Assembly: GCA_002897935.1 (NCBI GenBank)
Contig: BDTA01000116.1
Location: 1-39,932 of the forward strand
Direction: 5' to 3'
Origin: a bacterium BMS3Abin08
Lineage (GTDB): Bacteria > Nitrospirota > Thermodesulfovibrionia > Thermodesulfovibrionales > JdFR-85
DNA length: 39,932 nt
The position numbers and the translations under genes are program-made. The notes under the pieces were generated by a model. It saw nothing but the letters and a program-made list of their open reading frames with translations, ran no database searches and was not told the origin of the DNA. How positions within the stretch are numbered: the first letter of the stretch is position 1; each line of letters begins with the position of its first letter. Below are positions 1 through 7,531 of the stretch, in pieces.

Positions 1-119
1 CCGAGAAACCCGAAGATCTCACCCTCAAATACATCGAAACTCACATTATCCACAGCGGTAATCCGCCCGTATTGTCTGGTTATGCCGGTGACCTCAACCG
101 CCTTGTTTCCCTGAACCAC
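1..119 (-). CDS. ABC transporter ATP-binding protein, N-terminal fragment
   Basis: The first 39 codons of an ATPase subunit run off the left edge. The visible peptide begins with a GTG start (AAAGGA ribosome binding site 6 bases upstream) and has the pattern VTRxYG..TAVDNVSFDV..GEIFGFLG, typical of the first strand and A-loop region of ABC ATPases just before the Walker A motif, which lies outside the window. It overlaps the end of the HlyD-family gene by 26 bases, so the two are translationally coupled. With HlyD and TolC it would energise a tripartite export pump of the YbhFG/YhiHI or MacAB type. The permease is expected beyond the edge. Family is clear; substrate unknown. Confidence 0.85.
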   Translation of the reverse strand, partial: MVQGNKAVEVTGITRQYGRITAVDNVSFDVFEGEIFGFL

Positions 120-1161
120 CTTGTATCCTTTCAGGTATCTCTACCTCAACCGTCATCCCGGGCTTCAACAACCCGCCAGGGTCTTCCAAAGCAACCTTGA
201 CCCTGAATGTCTTTATATCCTGCCTCCCCCGGCTAACGTCCCTCTGTGTTGCAAAACCGGCATATCTTCCTATCTCTGAAATCTTTCCCTTAAATACCCT
301 GCCGGGGATGTCTTCCGTCATGACCGCTGCAGGGCCGTTGAGTTTAATATCCCCGATCCTGGTCTCTTCCAGATCGATCCTGGCATAGAGATTTTTCAGG
401 TTAACTATTGTCAAAACCGCCGTCCCCGGACTTACTGTCTCGCCTTTTTCCAGCGCCCTGAAGACGACTGTTCCGGATAAGGGGCTTTTTATAGTTGCGT
501 AAGAGAGCCTGGCCAGGTTATATGCCAGATTTGCTTCAGACTGCCTGACGGCTGCCCACGCAGCGTTAAGACGGCTTTCGGCAGTGTTTAACTGCGCTTC
601 AGCAGCGTTCTTCCGTGAATATGATGCTGCAAGCCTTGCCTTCGAAGATTTGTAGTTTGCAACATTCGTCTTATAGGCGGTCACAGCCGCATCCAGAGAT
701 TCTTTTGAAATAAATTCCCTTATATAGAGAGCACTTGCCCTGTCCATCTGTCTTTTTGCCTCTTCCATACGGGCCGAGGCTCCTTTCATGTCGGCTTCGG
801 CGCTTTTAATATCCGCAACTGCGCTTGCAATATCAGCCCTTGAACTTTTGATCGCAGACCGTAATACCATGGCATCGGCTTTTGCCTTCTCAACGCCCGC
901 TTTTGCCTGCTCCACTAATGACCTGAGGTCATTATTTACGAGCCTGAGGACAACGTCTCCCTGCCTTACCGCGTCACCTTCACTGCAGCATATGTACGAA
1001 ATTGTGCCCGGCAACTCTGTTGAAATGTTGGTCTCAACACCCTCAATGATTCCGGATGTGGTTATGTATCCGGGGCTCTCCCCCCCTTTTGAAAAGAAAA
1101 GTACCAGGAGGGCGGCCGCTGCAATAACGATAATGGCAAAAAAAACCGTCCGTCTCTTCAT
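94..1161 (-). CDS. HlyD/MacA-family periplasmic adaptor protein
   Basis: A 355-residue membrane fusion protein. It has an N-terminal membrane anchor (about residues 6-24), a first half of the lipoyl/barrel-sandwich domain (about 45-75, with GDxVRQGDVVLRL), a long alanine-rich coiled-coil hairpin (about 78-215) that should dock on TolC, the second lipoyl half (SPLSGTVVFRALEKGETVSPG, about 228-248) and a beta-barrel and membrane-proximal domain ending in LKPGMTVEVEIPE. It bridges an inner membrane ABC transporter to the outer membrane channel. The gene lies 108 bases after tolC and overlaps the ABC ATPase start. The extended hairpin resembles YbhG/YhiI adaptors. The Cys-Cys pair near residue 58 is unusual for this domain. 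Substrate not deducible. Confidence 0.93.
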   Translation of the reverse strand: MKRRTVFFAIIVIAAAALLVLFFSKGGESPGYITTSGIIEGVETNISTELPGTISYICCSEGDAVRQGDVVLRLVNNDLRSLVEQAKAGVEKAKADAMVLRSAIKSSRADIASAVADIKSAEADMKGASARMEEAKRQMDRASALYIREFISKESLDAAVTAYKTNVANYKSSKARLAASYSRKNAAEAQLNTAESRLNAAWAAVRQSEANLAYNLARLSYATIKSPLSGTVVFRALEKGETVSPGTAVLTIVNLKNLYARIDLEETRIGDIKLNGPAAVMTEDIPGRVFKGKISEIGRYAGFATQRDVSRGRQDIKTFRVKVALEDPGGLLKPGMTVEVEIPERIQGGSGKQGG

Positions 1162-1269
1162 TTATCAATCCCCTGTGATATTATTGCCGGTCATATCTCC
1201 ATATCCGGCTTCTATTATAATAGGATTCCATATCTTCGGCAAATTGCAGCAAAGCCGGCAATCCCCGGA

Positions 1270-2544
1270 TCACTTATCTCCCCCCATAGCTTTTACAAGA
1301 CTTGCCTCTGCAACCCTGTAATCATAAAGCGCTTCGATATAGGATGTCTTTGCATTGGTCAATGCTACCTCTGCATCCGTAACCTCTATCGGATTGCCCA
1401 CGCCCGCTCTGTACCTCCCATTTGCGATATCGAGGTTTTCTTTCGCCTGTTTTACAGTGAGTTCGGCAACGGGAATCCTCTCCTCCGCCTCTTTGAGATC
1501 CAGATATGACTTCTGCACCTCAAGGAATATGCCCTGCTTCAGTGATTCCTCGTTTGCCTCTAAAACCCGGAGGTTCCGCCTTGATTCCTCTACCTGATAT
1601 TTTGTCGAAAATCCGCTGAATACCGGGAATGAAAGGGTTACCCCCGCGCTCCAGCCGTGCTCAAGGGGAAATCTCTCTCCAGACCAGCTGTAATCCGCAT
1701 TCCCGGACAGGACGGGGTAATAATCTTTTTTTGCAAGTCCAACGGATTCCTCCGATGCCTTTTTCCTGTAACTGATCGACCGGAGGTCGGGTCTCTGTTT
1801 GTAAGCCCTCTGCAATGCCTCTTTAAAGTTTATGTCATATTTCCGGAACACAAGATTATCCTCGATGGTATATTCGGGCGCTTCGGGAATACCCATTGCA
1901 TTATTCAGATCCGCCTTTGCCGTTCTGAGGGCATTTTCCGAGATAAGCAGCTTCAGTTTTGAATTGCCCAGGTCTACCTCTGCCTTTGTCACGTCATATT
2001 TAGGCCTTGTGCCGACTGCATAAAAACCCTTTGCCTGTTCGAGGTGCTGCTGGAATTGCTTGACGGTTTCTGCAGCAACATCACTGTTTCGCCTTGCCTT
2101 TAATACACCGTAGTAAGCCTGCCTTACATTGAAGATTATCTGTTCGGAGGTATTTTTCAGGTCGTAACGGGAAGAATTCAGATTCAGTCTCCGGATGTCT
2201 ACCTGCGTCGCTGTCTTACCGAAATCGTAGATATTCTGCTTTAGTGTGACGCTGCCCGTATATTCGTCAAAGGACTGTTTTGTAGTTCCTGAAGCGGGAG
2301 AATACCTGCTATAGCCCGATGACACACCAATTTCAGGATAATAGTTTGCCTTTGCCCGGCCTATCCTGCTCTGATTTATACCTACCGTATTCACGGCTGC
2401 AATCATATCCGGATGATTTTTAAGCGCTATTTCCGTACACTGTTCCAGACTAAGGATCTGGCCCTTTTTTATAATCTCATCAGCCCCCGCTTTAGAGGGA
2501 ATAATAAACACTGTTAACAGCAGAATAAAAACGAACCGTTGCAT
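1270..2544 (-). CDS. TolC-family outer membrane efflux protein
   Basis: A 424-residue outer membrane channel subunit. A signal peptide is visible at residues 1-21 (hydrophobic core, ending SKAGA). The mature part begins with SLEQCTEIALKNHPDM, the usual TolC/OEP repeat start, and contains two OEP repeats, each rich in heptad coiled coil and ending in motifs such as FSGFSTKYQVEESRRNL and AGVGNPIEVTDAEVALTNAKTSY, with Y/F-rich strands for the beta-barrel. GGAGG lies 5 bases before the ATG. It is the first gene of the export operon with the HlyD adaptor and ABC ATPase. The gap to hlyD contains a TATAAT on the minus strand, so a second internal promoter is possible. Confidence 0.94.
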   Translation of the reverse strand: MQRFVFILLLTVFIIPSKAGADEIIKKGQILSLEQCTEIALKNHPDMIAAVNTVGINQSRIGRAKANYYPEIGVSSGYSRYSPASGTTKQSFDEYTGSVTLKQNIYDFGKTATQVDIRRLNLNSSRYDLKNTSEQIIFNVRQAYYGVLKARRNSDVAAETVKQFQQHLEQAKGFYAVGTRPKYDVTKAEVDLGNSKLKLLISENALRTAKADLNNAMGIPEAPEYTIEDNLVFRKYDINFKEALQRAYKQRPDLRSISYRKKASEESVGLAKKDYYPVLSGNADYSWSGERFPLEHGWSAGVTLSFPVFSGFSTKYQVEESRRNLRVLEANEESLKQGIFLEVQKSYLDLKEAEERIPVAELTVKQAKENLDIANGRYRAGVGNPIEVTDAEVALTNAKTSYIEALYDYRVAEASLVKAMGGDK

Positions 2545-2620
2545 ATTGGCCTCCCATCTGTTTATTTCGTTGAATATCTTCTGTCTGCAAAAACAAACAA
2601 ATACCGTGATTGGTAATTTT

Positions 2621-2930
2621 TTATTTTATGGTTCCGGGTGCAAATATGTCCACAAAGCCGCTTATAGTCTTTTCCACACCTTTTTCTTTCGCTTTCTCCT
2701 GATTCTTCAACGATGTGTATCCCCCGTCGGTTACTACATCACCCGGTGTTACCACATAGTCTCACTGTATCCTCTCCAATACCCCTTCAAATAGCTGCGT
2801 ATCCTCCGGATTGCCGTCCGTTATTTCTACATCAAGTATGATATTGCTCCTGCCCGTCGTCATGTTTACCTTGTGTCCGAATTCCGCTTCCCGCGTGCCT
2901 TTGACGATTATGTCGGTATGACCTTCATAG
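2621..2930 (-). pseudogene. Transposase remnant (IS1182/ISNCY-like, DDE type)
   Basis: Reverse translation of this gap gives an open stretch reading GHTDIIVKGTREAEFGHKVN, then DVEITDGNPEDTQLFEGVLERIQ, a TGA stop, and in the same frame DYVVTPGDVVTDGGYTSLKNQ followed by EKAKEKGVEKTISGF. This is the central part of a DDE transposase (the ITDGNPxDT and TDGGYxS motifs flank the second catalytic aspartate). The 5' part is missing (an in-frame stop lies just before 2930), there is an internal stop near 2765, and the frame ends at 2621. It is a decayed fragment, not a functional gene. The sequence TGTCCGGAATAAGTTT at 3001-3016 may be the old element end. Exact IS family is an inference. Confidence 0.75.
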
Positions 2931-3258
2931 AATCAACCTCCTATGCCGTTTGATACCCGAATTGGAGGGAAACTCCCCGTATATTAAGAAAAAATTTATC
3001 TGTCCGGAATAAGTTTCAGAATAAAATCTTCCCCCTTGTCACCCTTCCCAAAGGGATATTGAGAAGTGTTTTTTGCAATATTACGATCAGGATTACCTAA
3101 ATTTGAATCCGGGATGTTATAATACGGCGTTATTCAGATGCCTGCAGATACCGGGGAGATCCAGGTAGTCCTGACTGATCCCTTGTTTTGACATAATCAA
3201 CCGGGAAAATTGTGCTCATACGAGCCCTTTATACTATGCTGATTAATGAGGTCCTGAA
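2931..3258. other. Intergenic region upstream of the multiheme cytochrome
   Basis: No credible gene is seen. It holds a possible IS end at 3001-3016 (TGTCCGGAATAAGTTT, repeated with one mismatch at 16162-16177). A TATACT at 3230-3235 could be the -10 box for the cytochrome, giving a start of transcription near 3241, but I see no convincing -35 at the right distance. Confidence 0.4.
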
Positions 3259-4230
3259 ATGTTAAAGAAGCTGCAGTGGCTTAAGCTTGGTCTGACGCTG
3301 AAGGGAAAGATAATAATTGCGGTACTGCTTCTCGTTATCGCTGTAGGTGCCGGTATTGTTGCATTTAAGTTTTATGACTTTACCCAGAATAATCCAAAAT
3401 TCTGCGTAAGCTGCCATTTGATGAAGCCGGCATATACTGCATGGTCAAAAAGCAAGCACAAAGGGATAAACTGCCATGAATGCCATCATATGGGTATCCC
3501 TGAGCAGAACAGACTACTTATAACCTTTATCCTGCACCGTCCCAAATCCGTACCACCACTGCATGGCAAGATAATAGTGCCCTGGAAATTCTGTTTTAAA
3601 TGTCATTGGGAGAAGAACAAGAAGTATCCTGAAGCCAAAAAGATAAACTCTTCAAGGATGCACGCAAGGCATTATTTTATGGAAAGGATAGAGTGTTCCA
3701 AATGTCATGGGTATATACTGCATGAATTTTTGCCCGGTGCAAGATTCTGTCTCAGGTGTCATAAGGGCAAAGAGGTTCACGGCATGAAAGGGCTTGCATG
3801 TCTTAACTGTCATACGGACCGCACCGTAGATCTGAGGCCGGGGAGGGGAAAGTGTCTCTTCTGTCACGGTGGTGAACGAACAAGAAAAGAATTGATTGCA
3901 GGTGGCACGTTGGATGTCGAGTTCTTTAGACCAAACAAGGAGACGATCAACAAGGCGCCAAAGATTAACGTGCCCAAGGGTGCGCCTATGCAGTTTTACT
4001 GTTATGAATGTCATAAACCCCACGCAAAGCTCTTGCCTGGTTTCGATAAATGCCTATCCTGCCACAGAGATATTTTAAATGTGGGTAAACACCAGCTCCA
4101 TATAGAGACTGTAGGGCTTGAATGTACCTGGTGTCACAAGCCGCATTCGTGGAAGGTGACGAAAGAGGCGGCAAAATCGGTTTGTACGACTTGCCACGCA
4201 TATAGAGAACCTCTATCGTTTATAAGATAA
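3259..4230 (+). CDS. Membrane-anchored 11-heme c-type cytochrome (NapC/NirT-like N-terminus)
   Basis: A 323-residue protein with one N-terminal membrane helix (about 18-38) and eleven CXXCH heme c motifs: CVSCH, CHECH, CFKCH, CSKCH, CLRCH, CLNCH, CLFCH, CYECH, CLSCH, CTWCH and CTTCH. The anchor followed at once by FCVSCHLMKPAYTAWSKSKH and INCHECHH resembles NapC/NirT quinol dehydrogenases, which have four hemes; the remaining seven motifs resemble cytochrome c3/c7 or doubled-CXXCH domains. The likely role is periplasmic electron transfer from the quinone pool to a terminal reductase or extracellular acceptor. No reductase is adjacent. GAGGT lies 7 bases before the ATG. Partner and acceptor unknown; the heme count is directly read. 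Confidence 0.9.
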   Translation: MLKKLQWLKLGLTLKGKIIIAVLLLVIAVGAGIVAFKFYDFTQNNPKFCVSCHLMKPAYTAWSKSKHKGINCHECHHMGIPEQNRLLITFILHRPKSVPPLHGKIIVPWKFCFKCHWEKNKKYPEAKKINSSRMHARHYFMERIECSKCHGYILHEFLPGARFCLRCHKGKEVHGMKGLACLNCHTDRTVDLRPGRGKCLFCHGGERTRKELIAGGTLDVEFFRPNKETINKAPKINVPKGAPMQFYCYECHKPHAKLLPGFDKCLSCHRDILNVGKHQLHIETVGLECTWCHKPHSWKVTKEAAKSVCTTCHAYREPLSFIR

Positions 4231-4424
4231 GGTGATGTCCTTGGAGAAGTCTATAACCTGCCACCTCTGAATTACAATCAGTGGTGGTGTTTCGCGGTTC
4301 CGGCAGCAGTCCCTTAACGCCTGAAATCCCTCCTTATTAACCCCCATAGTCGGGAACTTCGGGTGAATTTTGTCAGGAATTCAAAACGCTTCAGAGCAGA
4401 TACCGCTGTACATTAATTGCATTC
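4231..4424. other. Gap between cytochrome and repeat cluster
   Basis: No gene or clear terminator is seen. Together with the repeat cluster that follows, it makes the 530-base non-coding stretch between the cytochrome and mscS. Confidence 0.4.
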
Positions 4425-4708
4425 CTGTATAAAGTCGAACAATTGTCGTTTTTCCGTCATTTCCCGAAAGCGCTCGGGGAATCGTTCCTTGAGAAGGATT
4501 CCCGACATGCTTCGCTTGCGGGAATGACAAGCGATCGTAATTTATACACAACCCTATTTAGTGCCTGTATAAAGTCAGTATCTCTATCTGTCATTCCGGC
4601 AGTTCTTAAGCCGGAATCCAGTTTTTTCAATAAGTTCCGGATACCCCGAATGCTTTCGGGGTATGACAAAAATAAAAAACGGCACTTTATACACAAACTC
4701 TATTTAGA
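4425..4708. repeat. Two adjacent MITE-like palindromic elements
   Basis: Two units lie side by side. Each begins with TGTATAAAGTC (4425 and 4567) and ends with its near inverse, TTTATACACAACCCTATTTA at 4541-4560 and ACTTTATACACAAACTCTAT at 4684-4703. Inside each are nested palindromes: CATTTCCCGAAAGCGCTCGG with ATTCCCGACATGCTTCGCTT in the first, and CATTCCGGCAGTTCTTAAGC with ATACCCCGAATGCTTTCGGG in the second. The same ends and inner palindromes recur at 21485-21620 and near 32450-32655. No protein is encoded, so they look like non-autonomous mobile or REP-like elements. Confidence 0.75.
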
Positions 4709-4750
4709 GTATTGATCCTTTTTTTAGGTGAAAGAACCGCTCAGATCAGG

Positions 4751-4756
4751 TATAAT
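4751..4756 (+). promoter_or_regulatory. -10 box of mscS, leaderless-type
   Basis: TATAAT ends 5 bases before the ATG at 4762. A start of transcription 6-7 bases after the box would fall on or next to the start codon. No ribosome binding site is present. Confidence 0.55.
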
Positions 4757-4761
4757 TAAGT

Positions 4762-5790
4762 ATGCATGAAATATTGAATAACCCCCTAATCCGTTTGATC
4801 ATTGTCACTGTTGCCCTTTTACTTTTCTTCAAGATAGTCGACCTGTTTTTGAAAAAGTTCCTGTTGAGACTCACAGGGATTACCCGTACATCACTTGATG
4901 ATGAGGTCATAGATATTCTTCACAGACCCATCATTCTATCTTTGTTTTTCCTGAGCTTAATCTTCAGCCTCCCCCATATCGGCTTAAAGGACGAGGCTGC
5001 CTTCTATCTCAAATCCATCTCCTATACAGTATTAGTGCTGACATGGTGTATAACGCTGATAAAGACAAGTAACCAGGTTGTACACCATATCTTAAGCGCT
5101 GTGAAGGATGAGACGGGTCTTCGTAAGGACCTGATACCACTTATAAAGAACATCTCCAAGATCATCATACTCGGTACAACGGCATTTTTTTTCCTATCAA
5201 TCTGGAAGATTAACCTTACCCCTCTTCTTGCATCAGCCGGAATTGCAGGCGCTGTCGTTGCCTTTGCCGCCAAGGACGCGATGGCAAACCTCTTTGGAGG
5301 AATCAGCATCTTTTTTGACAAGCCCTTTATTATAGGCGACTACGTGGTGCTGGACAGTGGCGAGAGGGGAGAGGTGGTAACGATAGGTGTCAGAAGTACG
5401 AGGATAAAGACGAGGGATGACATCCTGATAACTATACCCAACTCGATTATTGCCAATACAAAGATCATAAATGAGAGCGCTCCCATTCCAAGATTCAGGG
5501 TCAGAAGCCCCGTATCCGTTGCTTACGGCAGTGATATAGACCTCGTGGAGAAGACCCTGTTGGAGGTAGCTGAAGGCAATCCAAATGTCCTTTCCCTGCC
5601 TTCACCGAGGGTGAGATTCCGTTCCTTCGGGGATTCCGCACTAAACTTTGAATTGCTCTGCTGGGCAAGAGAGCCGTCCGTGAGGGGTCTGACCGTTCAT
5701 GAGCTGAATTCCGCAATATACAGAGAGTTCGAAAAAAGGAATATAAAGATTCCTTTTCCCCAGCGCGATGTCCATCTGTATAAAACCTGA
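4762..5790 (+). CDS. MscS-family mechanosensitive ion channel
   Basis: A 342-residue small-conductance mechanosensitive channel that would open on hypo-osmotic shock to release solutes. Membrane helices are seen at about 8-28, 56-72, 85-102, 130-148 and the pore helix at about 152-182. The pore helix carries the MscS signature GIAGAVVAFAAKDAMANLFGG, with small residues that pack the pore, followed by SIFFDKPFIIGDYVVL, the start of the cytoplasmic beta domain, then VTIGVRSTRIKTRDDILITIPN and a C-terminal alpha-beta domain. It has more N-terminal helices than E. coli MscS and is closer in size to YbdG/YnaI-type members. The start is set by TATAAT just upstream; no Shine-Dalgarno is seen, suggesting a leaderless message. 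Confidence 0.93.
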   Translation: MHEILNNPLIRLIIVTVALLLFFKIVDLFLKKFLLRLTGITRTSLDDEVIDILHRPIILSLFFLSLIFSLPHIGLKDEAAFYLKSISYTVLVLTWCITLIKTSNQVVHHILSAVKDETGLRKDLIPLIKNISKIIILGTTAFFFLSIWKINLTPLLASAGIAGAVVAFAAKDAMANLFGGISIFFDKPFIIGDYVVLDSGERGEVVTIGVRSTRIKTRDDILITIPNSIIANTKIINESAPIPRFRVRSPVSVAYGSDIDLVEKTLLEVAEGNPNVLSLPSPRVRFRSFGDSALNFELLCWAREPSVRGLTVHELNSAIYREFEKRNIKIPFPQRDVHLYKT

Positions 5791-5916
5791 CCCGGCCCTT
5801 GAGGACAAAGGACAGAGGGCAGAGGGCAGAGGGGGGGTGGATTAAGATGCTGTTATCACCCCTCCCTTTAATCCAAAAATGCAGGATACCAGTTAGCAGG
5901 AAGTTTTCGGTTCGGG

Positions 5917-5922
5917 TATAAT
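5917..5922 (+). promoter_or_regulatory. -10 box of rpiB
   Basis: TATAAT lies 11 bases before the rpiB ATG, leaving a leader of only about 5 bases. AAGG occurs in the spacer but would lie at or before the predicted transcript start. Confidence 0.5.
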
Positions 5923-5933
5923 ATAAGGCAGAA

Positions 5934-6392
5934 ATGAATATCGTAATCGGGGCAGATCATGGGGGTTATCAACTAAAAAATACCCTCACCGGCTTCCTCC
6001 GGGACAGGGGGCACGGGGTGGCCGATGTTGGGGCATTCTCTGGTGAGTCTTCAGACTACCCGGACTTTGCAAGGCTTGTGGCTGATAAGATCATATTGCT
6101 GGAGGCAGAGAGGGGTATCCTGATATGCGGAAGCGGTGTCGGGGCATCGATTGCAGCCAACAAATTCCACGGGATCCGGGCTGCAGTGTGCCATGACACT
6201 TATTCATCCCGCCAGGGTGTTGAGGATGACGATATGAATGTCCTGTGCCTCGGTGCGCGGATCATAGGGGTGGAACTGGCAAAGGAAGTGGTAACGGCTT
6301 TCCTGAAGGCACGGTTCAAGGATCTTGATCGCTATAAACGACGGCTTAGGAAGGTGAAGGAGATAGAGGAACAATGGATGAAGAGAAGTTGA
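5934..6392 (+). CDS. rpiB: RpiB/LacA/LacB-family sugar-phosphate isomerase
   Basis: A 152-residue cytosolic isomerase that interconverts ribose 5-phosphate and ribulose 5-phosphate (pentose phosphate pathway). Family features are ADHGGYQLK (D8, H9), the DVG..S..SDYPDFA segment, the catalytic cysteine in ILICGSGVGASIAANK (C65; usually CGTG) and the NVLCLGARIIG strand. Length is normal. The ring-opening histidine of E. coli RpiB (H99, in QHNDTNV) aligns with an aspartate here (VEDDDMNV, D98), which is unusual and may alter substrate or rate. The last 19 bases overlap the next gene. It might act on another phosphosugar, but the fold is certain. Confidence 0.93.
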   Translation: MNIVIGADHGGYQLKNTLTGFLRDRGHGVADVGAFSGESSDYPDFARLVADKIILLEAERGILICGSGVGASIAANKFHGIRAAVCHDTYSSRQGVEDDDMNVLCLGARIIGVELAKEVVTAFLKARFKDLDRYKRRLRKVKEIEEQWMKRS

Positions 6393-6733
6393 TCCATGAC
6401 TGGCTTGTCCGTAAACTCAAGGAGAGGCTGTCGCGGGACTATAACGAAATTCAGGACAACATAGAAGGGCAGAGACACGAGTTCGATGACTGTTATCCGG
6501 ACATAATACTCGGGAATCACGGTATGGTGCTGGCCGTACTGGAGGTTGAAACCGAGCATAGCATCAATTCAGGGAAGGCCGCCGAATGGAAGAGGATTGC
6601 TGAATCAGGAACAAAACTGATCCTCATGGTGCCGAAGAAATCTGTAAAGTACGTCACATCCCTTCTCTGGGAACAGGGTATCATGGATAAGGCATCAATC
6701 GGGACTTATGACGTGGTTATTGCAATGCCTTGA
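6374..6733 (+). CDS. Hypothetical protein with PD-(D/E)XK-like nuclease motifs
   Basis: A 119-residue protein of no named family known to me. It starts inside the 3' end of rpiB (19-base overlap) and is therefore coupled to it. An N-terminal helix is followed by CYPDIILGNHGMVLAVLEVETE: a PD at residues 42-43, 13 residues, then E-V-E at 57-59. This matches the spacing of the PD-(D/E)XK nuclease fold with E in place of the last lysine. A strand (KLILMVPKKSVKYV) and helix follow, also as in that fold. No partner methylase is near, so it need not be a restriction enzyme; the domain may be catalytically weak. Fold assignment is inference from motif spacing. Confidence 0.7.
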   Translation: MDEEKLIHDWLVRKLKERLSRDYNEIQDNIEGQRHEFDDCYPDIILGNHGMVLAVLEVETEHSINSGKAAEWKRIAESGTKLILMVPKKSVKYVTSLLWEQGIMDKASIGTYDVVIAMP

Positions 6734-6798
6734 ATCCGGGGAAGTTCTAATCTTATTGCTTTAAACAGTGAAATCAATGCCTGAAAGGAGATCCGGTC

Positions 6799-7317
6799 AT
6801 GAGAAGTATTTGGGTGCTTATAGCTATGGCAATACTGGTAGTTTCGGGATGTAAGGGAAAGGACAATACCAGTGTCTATTCCACTCCCGGTGGACAGGTG
6901 AAGGTTGAGAAGAAGGGTAATGGAGATGTAAAGGAACTCACCGTTACCTCTGAGAAGGGAACCGTGACATTCAGGACAGGAAAAGGTGAAATTCCAGAGG
7001 ACCTGGGAGTTCCCATCTATCCCGGGGCGGATGCCGAAGAGGGGCGGACATGGAGTATGAAGGGGATGAATAAGGGGAAGGAAGGGGGCGTTTCATCGAC
7101 ATTTCTGCATAGCGATGATGGAATTGAGAAGGTGATTGCGTTTTATAAAAAAGAACTTAAAGGCCGGACTCCTAAATTTTTTGAGATGACCTCTCCAAAC
7201 GGCAGGATGGCAAATTTTGCTATTGACACAGACGCTCCGGTCTCAATAAATATCATGATTGCCGAGAGCCCGGATAAGAAAGGAACACAAGTTCATATCA
7301 CAAGGATACAGAAGTGA
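6799..7317 (+). CDS. Putative lipoprotein
   Basis: A 172-residue secreted lipoprotein: basic start, hydrophobic core and lipobox LVVSGC with lipidated Cys at residue 18. The mature part has a glycine/lysine-rich beta segment (about 30-65) and a C-terminal domain with VPIYPGADAEEG, then IEKVIAFYKKELKG, a pattern seen in small bacterial proteins that take up a YPGA...T.D....V..FY..L form. No function is assigned to that pattern. GAAAGGAGA precedes the ATG by 7 bases. It is the last gene of the plus-strand block, followed by two terminator hairpins. Confidence 0.8.
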   Translation: MRSIWVLIAMAILVVSGCKGKDNTSVYSTPGGQVKVEKKGNGDVKELTVTSEKGTVTFRTGKGEIPEDLGVPIYPGADAEEGRTWSMKGMNKGKEGGVSSTFLHSDDGIEKVIAFYKKELKGRTPKFFEMTSPNGRMANFAIDTDAPVSINIMIAESPDKKGTQVHITRIQK

Positions 7318-7321
7318 AGCT

Positions 7322-7397
7322 CCCAGACCAAAGGTCGGGGCTTCCGGGAAAGGAATATCGATTATTTTTTTTAATAACCCACAGTCTCTTCTGTGGG
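7322..7397 (+). terminator. Tandem hairpins after the lipoprotein gene
   Basis: The first hairpin (7322-7339) has a GACC/GGTC core with AAA loop and belongs to a repeat shared with 36728-36744. The second is a CCCACAG stem, loop TCTCTT, CTGTGGG (7378-7397), preceded by a run of T. It is a plausible terminator in the minus direction and possibly in both. Confidence 0.5.
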
Positions 7398-7472
7398 GTT
7401 TCCTCATAATCCTTCCTTTGAAAAAGGGGACAATGGGGGATTTTTAAATCTAATAAACTATACCTAACGATA

Positions 7473-7494
7473 CCCCGCCGTCTCTGCGGCGGGG
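7473..7494. terminator. GC-rich hairpin between convergent genes
   Basis: A perfect 8-base stem CCCCGCCG / CGGCGGGG with a 6-base loop lies between the lipoprotein gene (plus) and the DUF502 gene (minus). A strong T tract is lacking on the plus side, so terminator function is likely but not certain. Confidence 0.5.
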
Positions 7495-7531
7495 AGGTTC
7501 GTCCCCCTTGTGTCAGTCTTCCATGCCGGTA

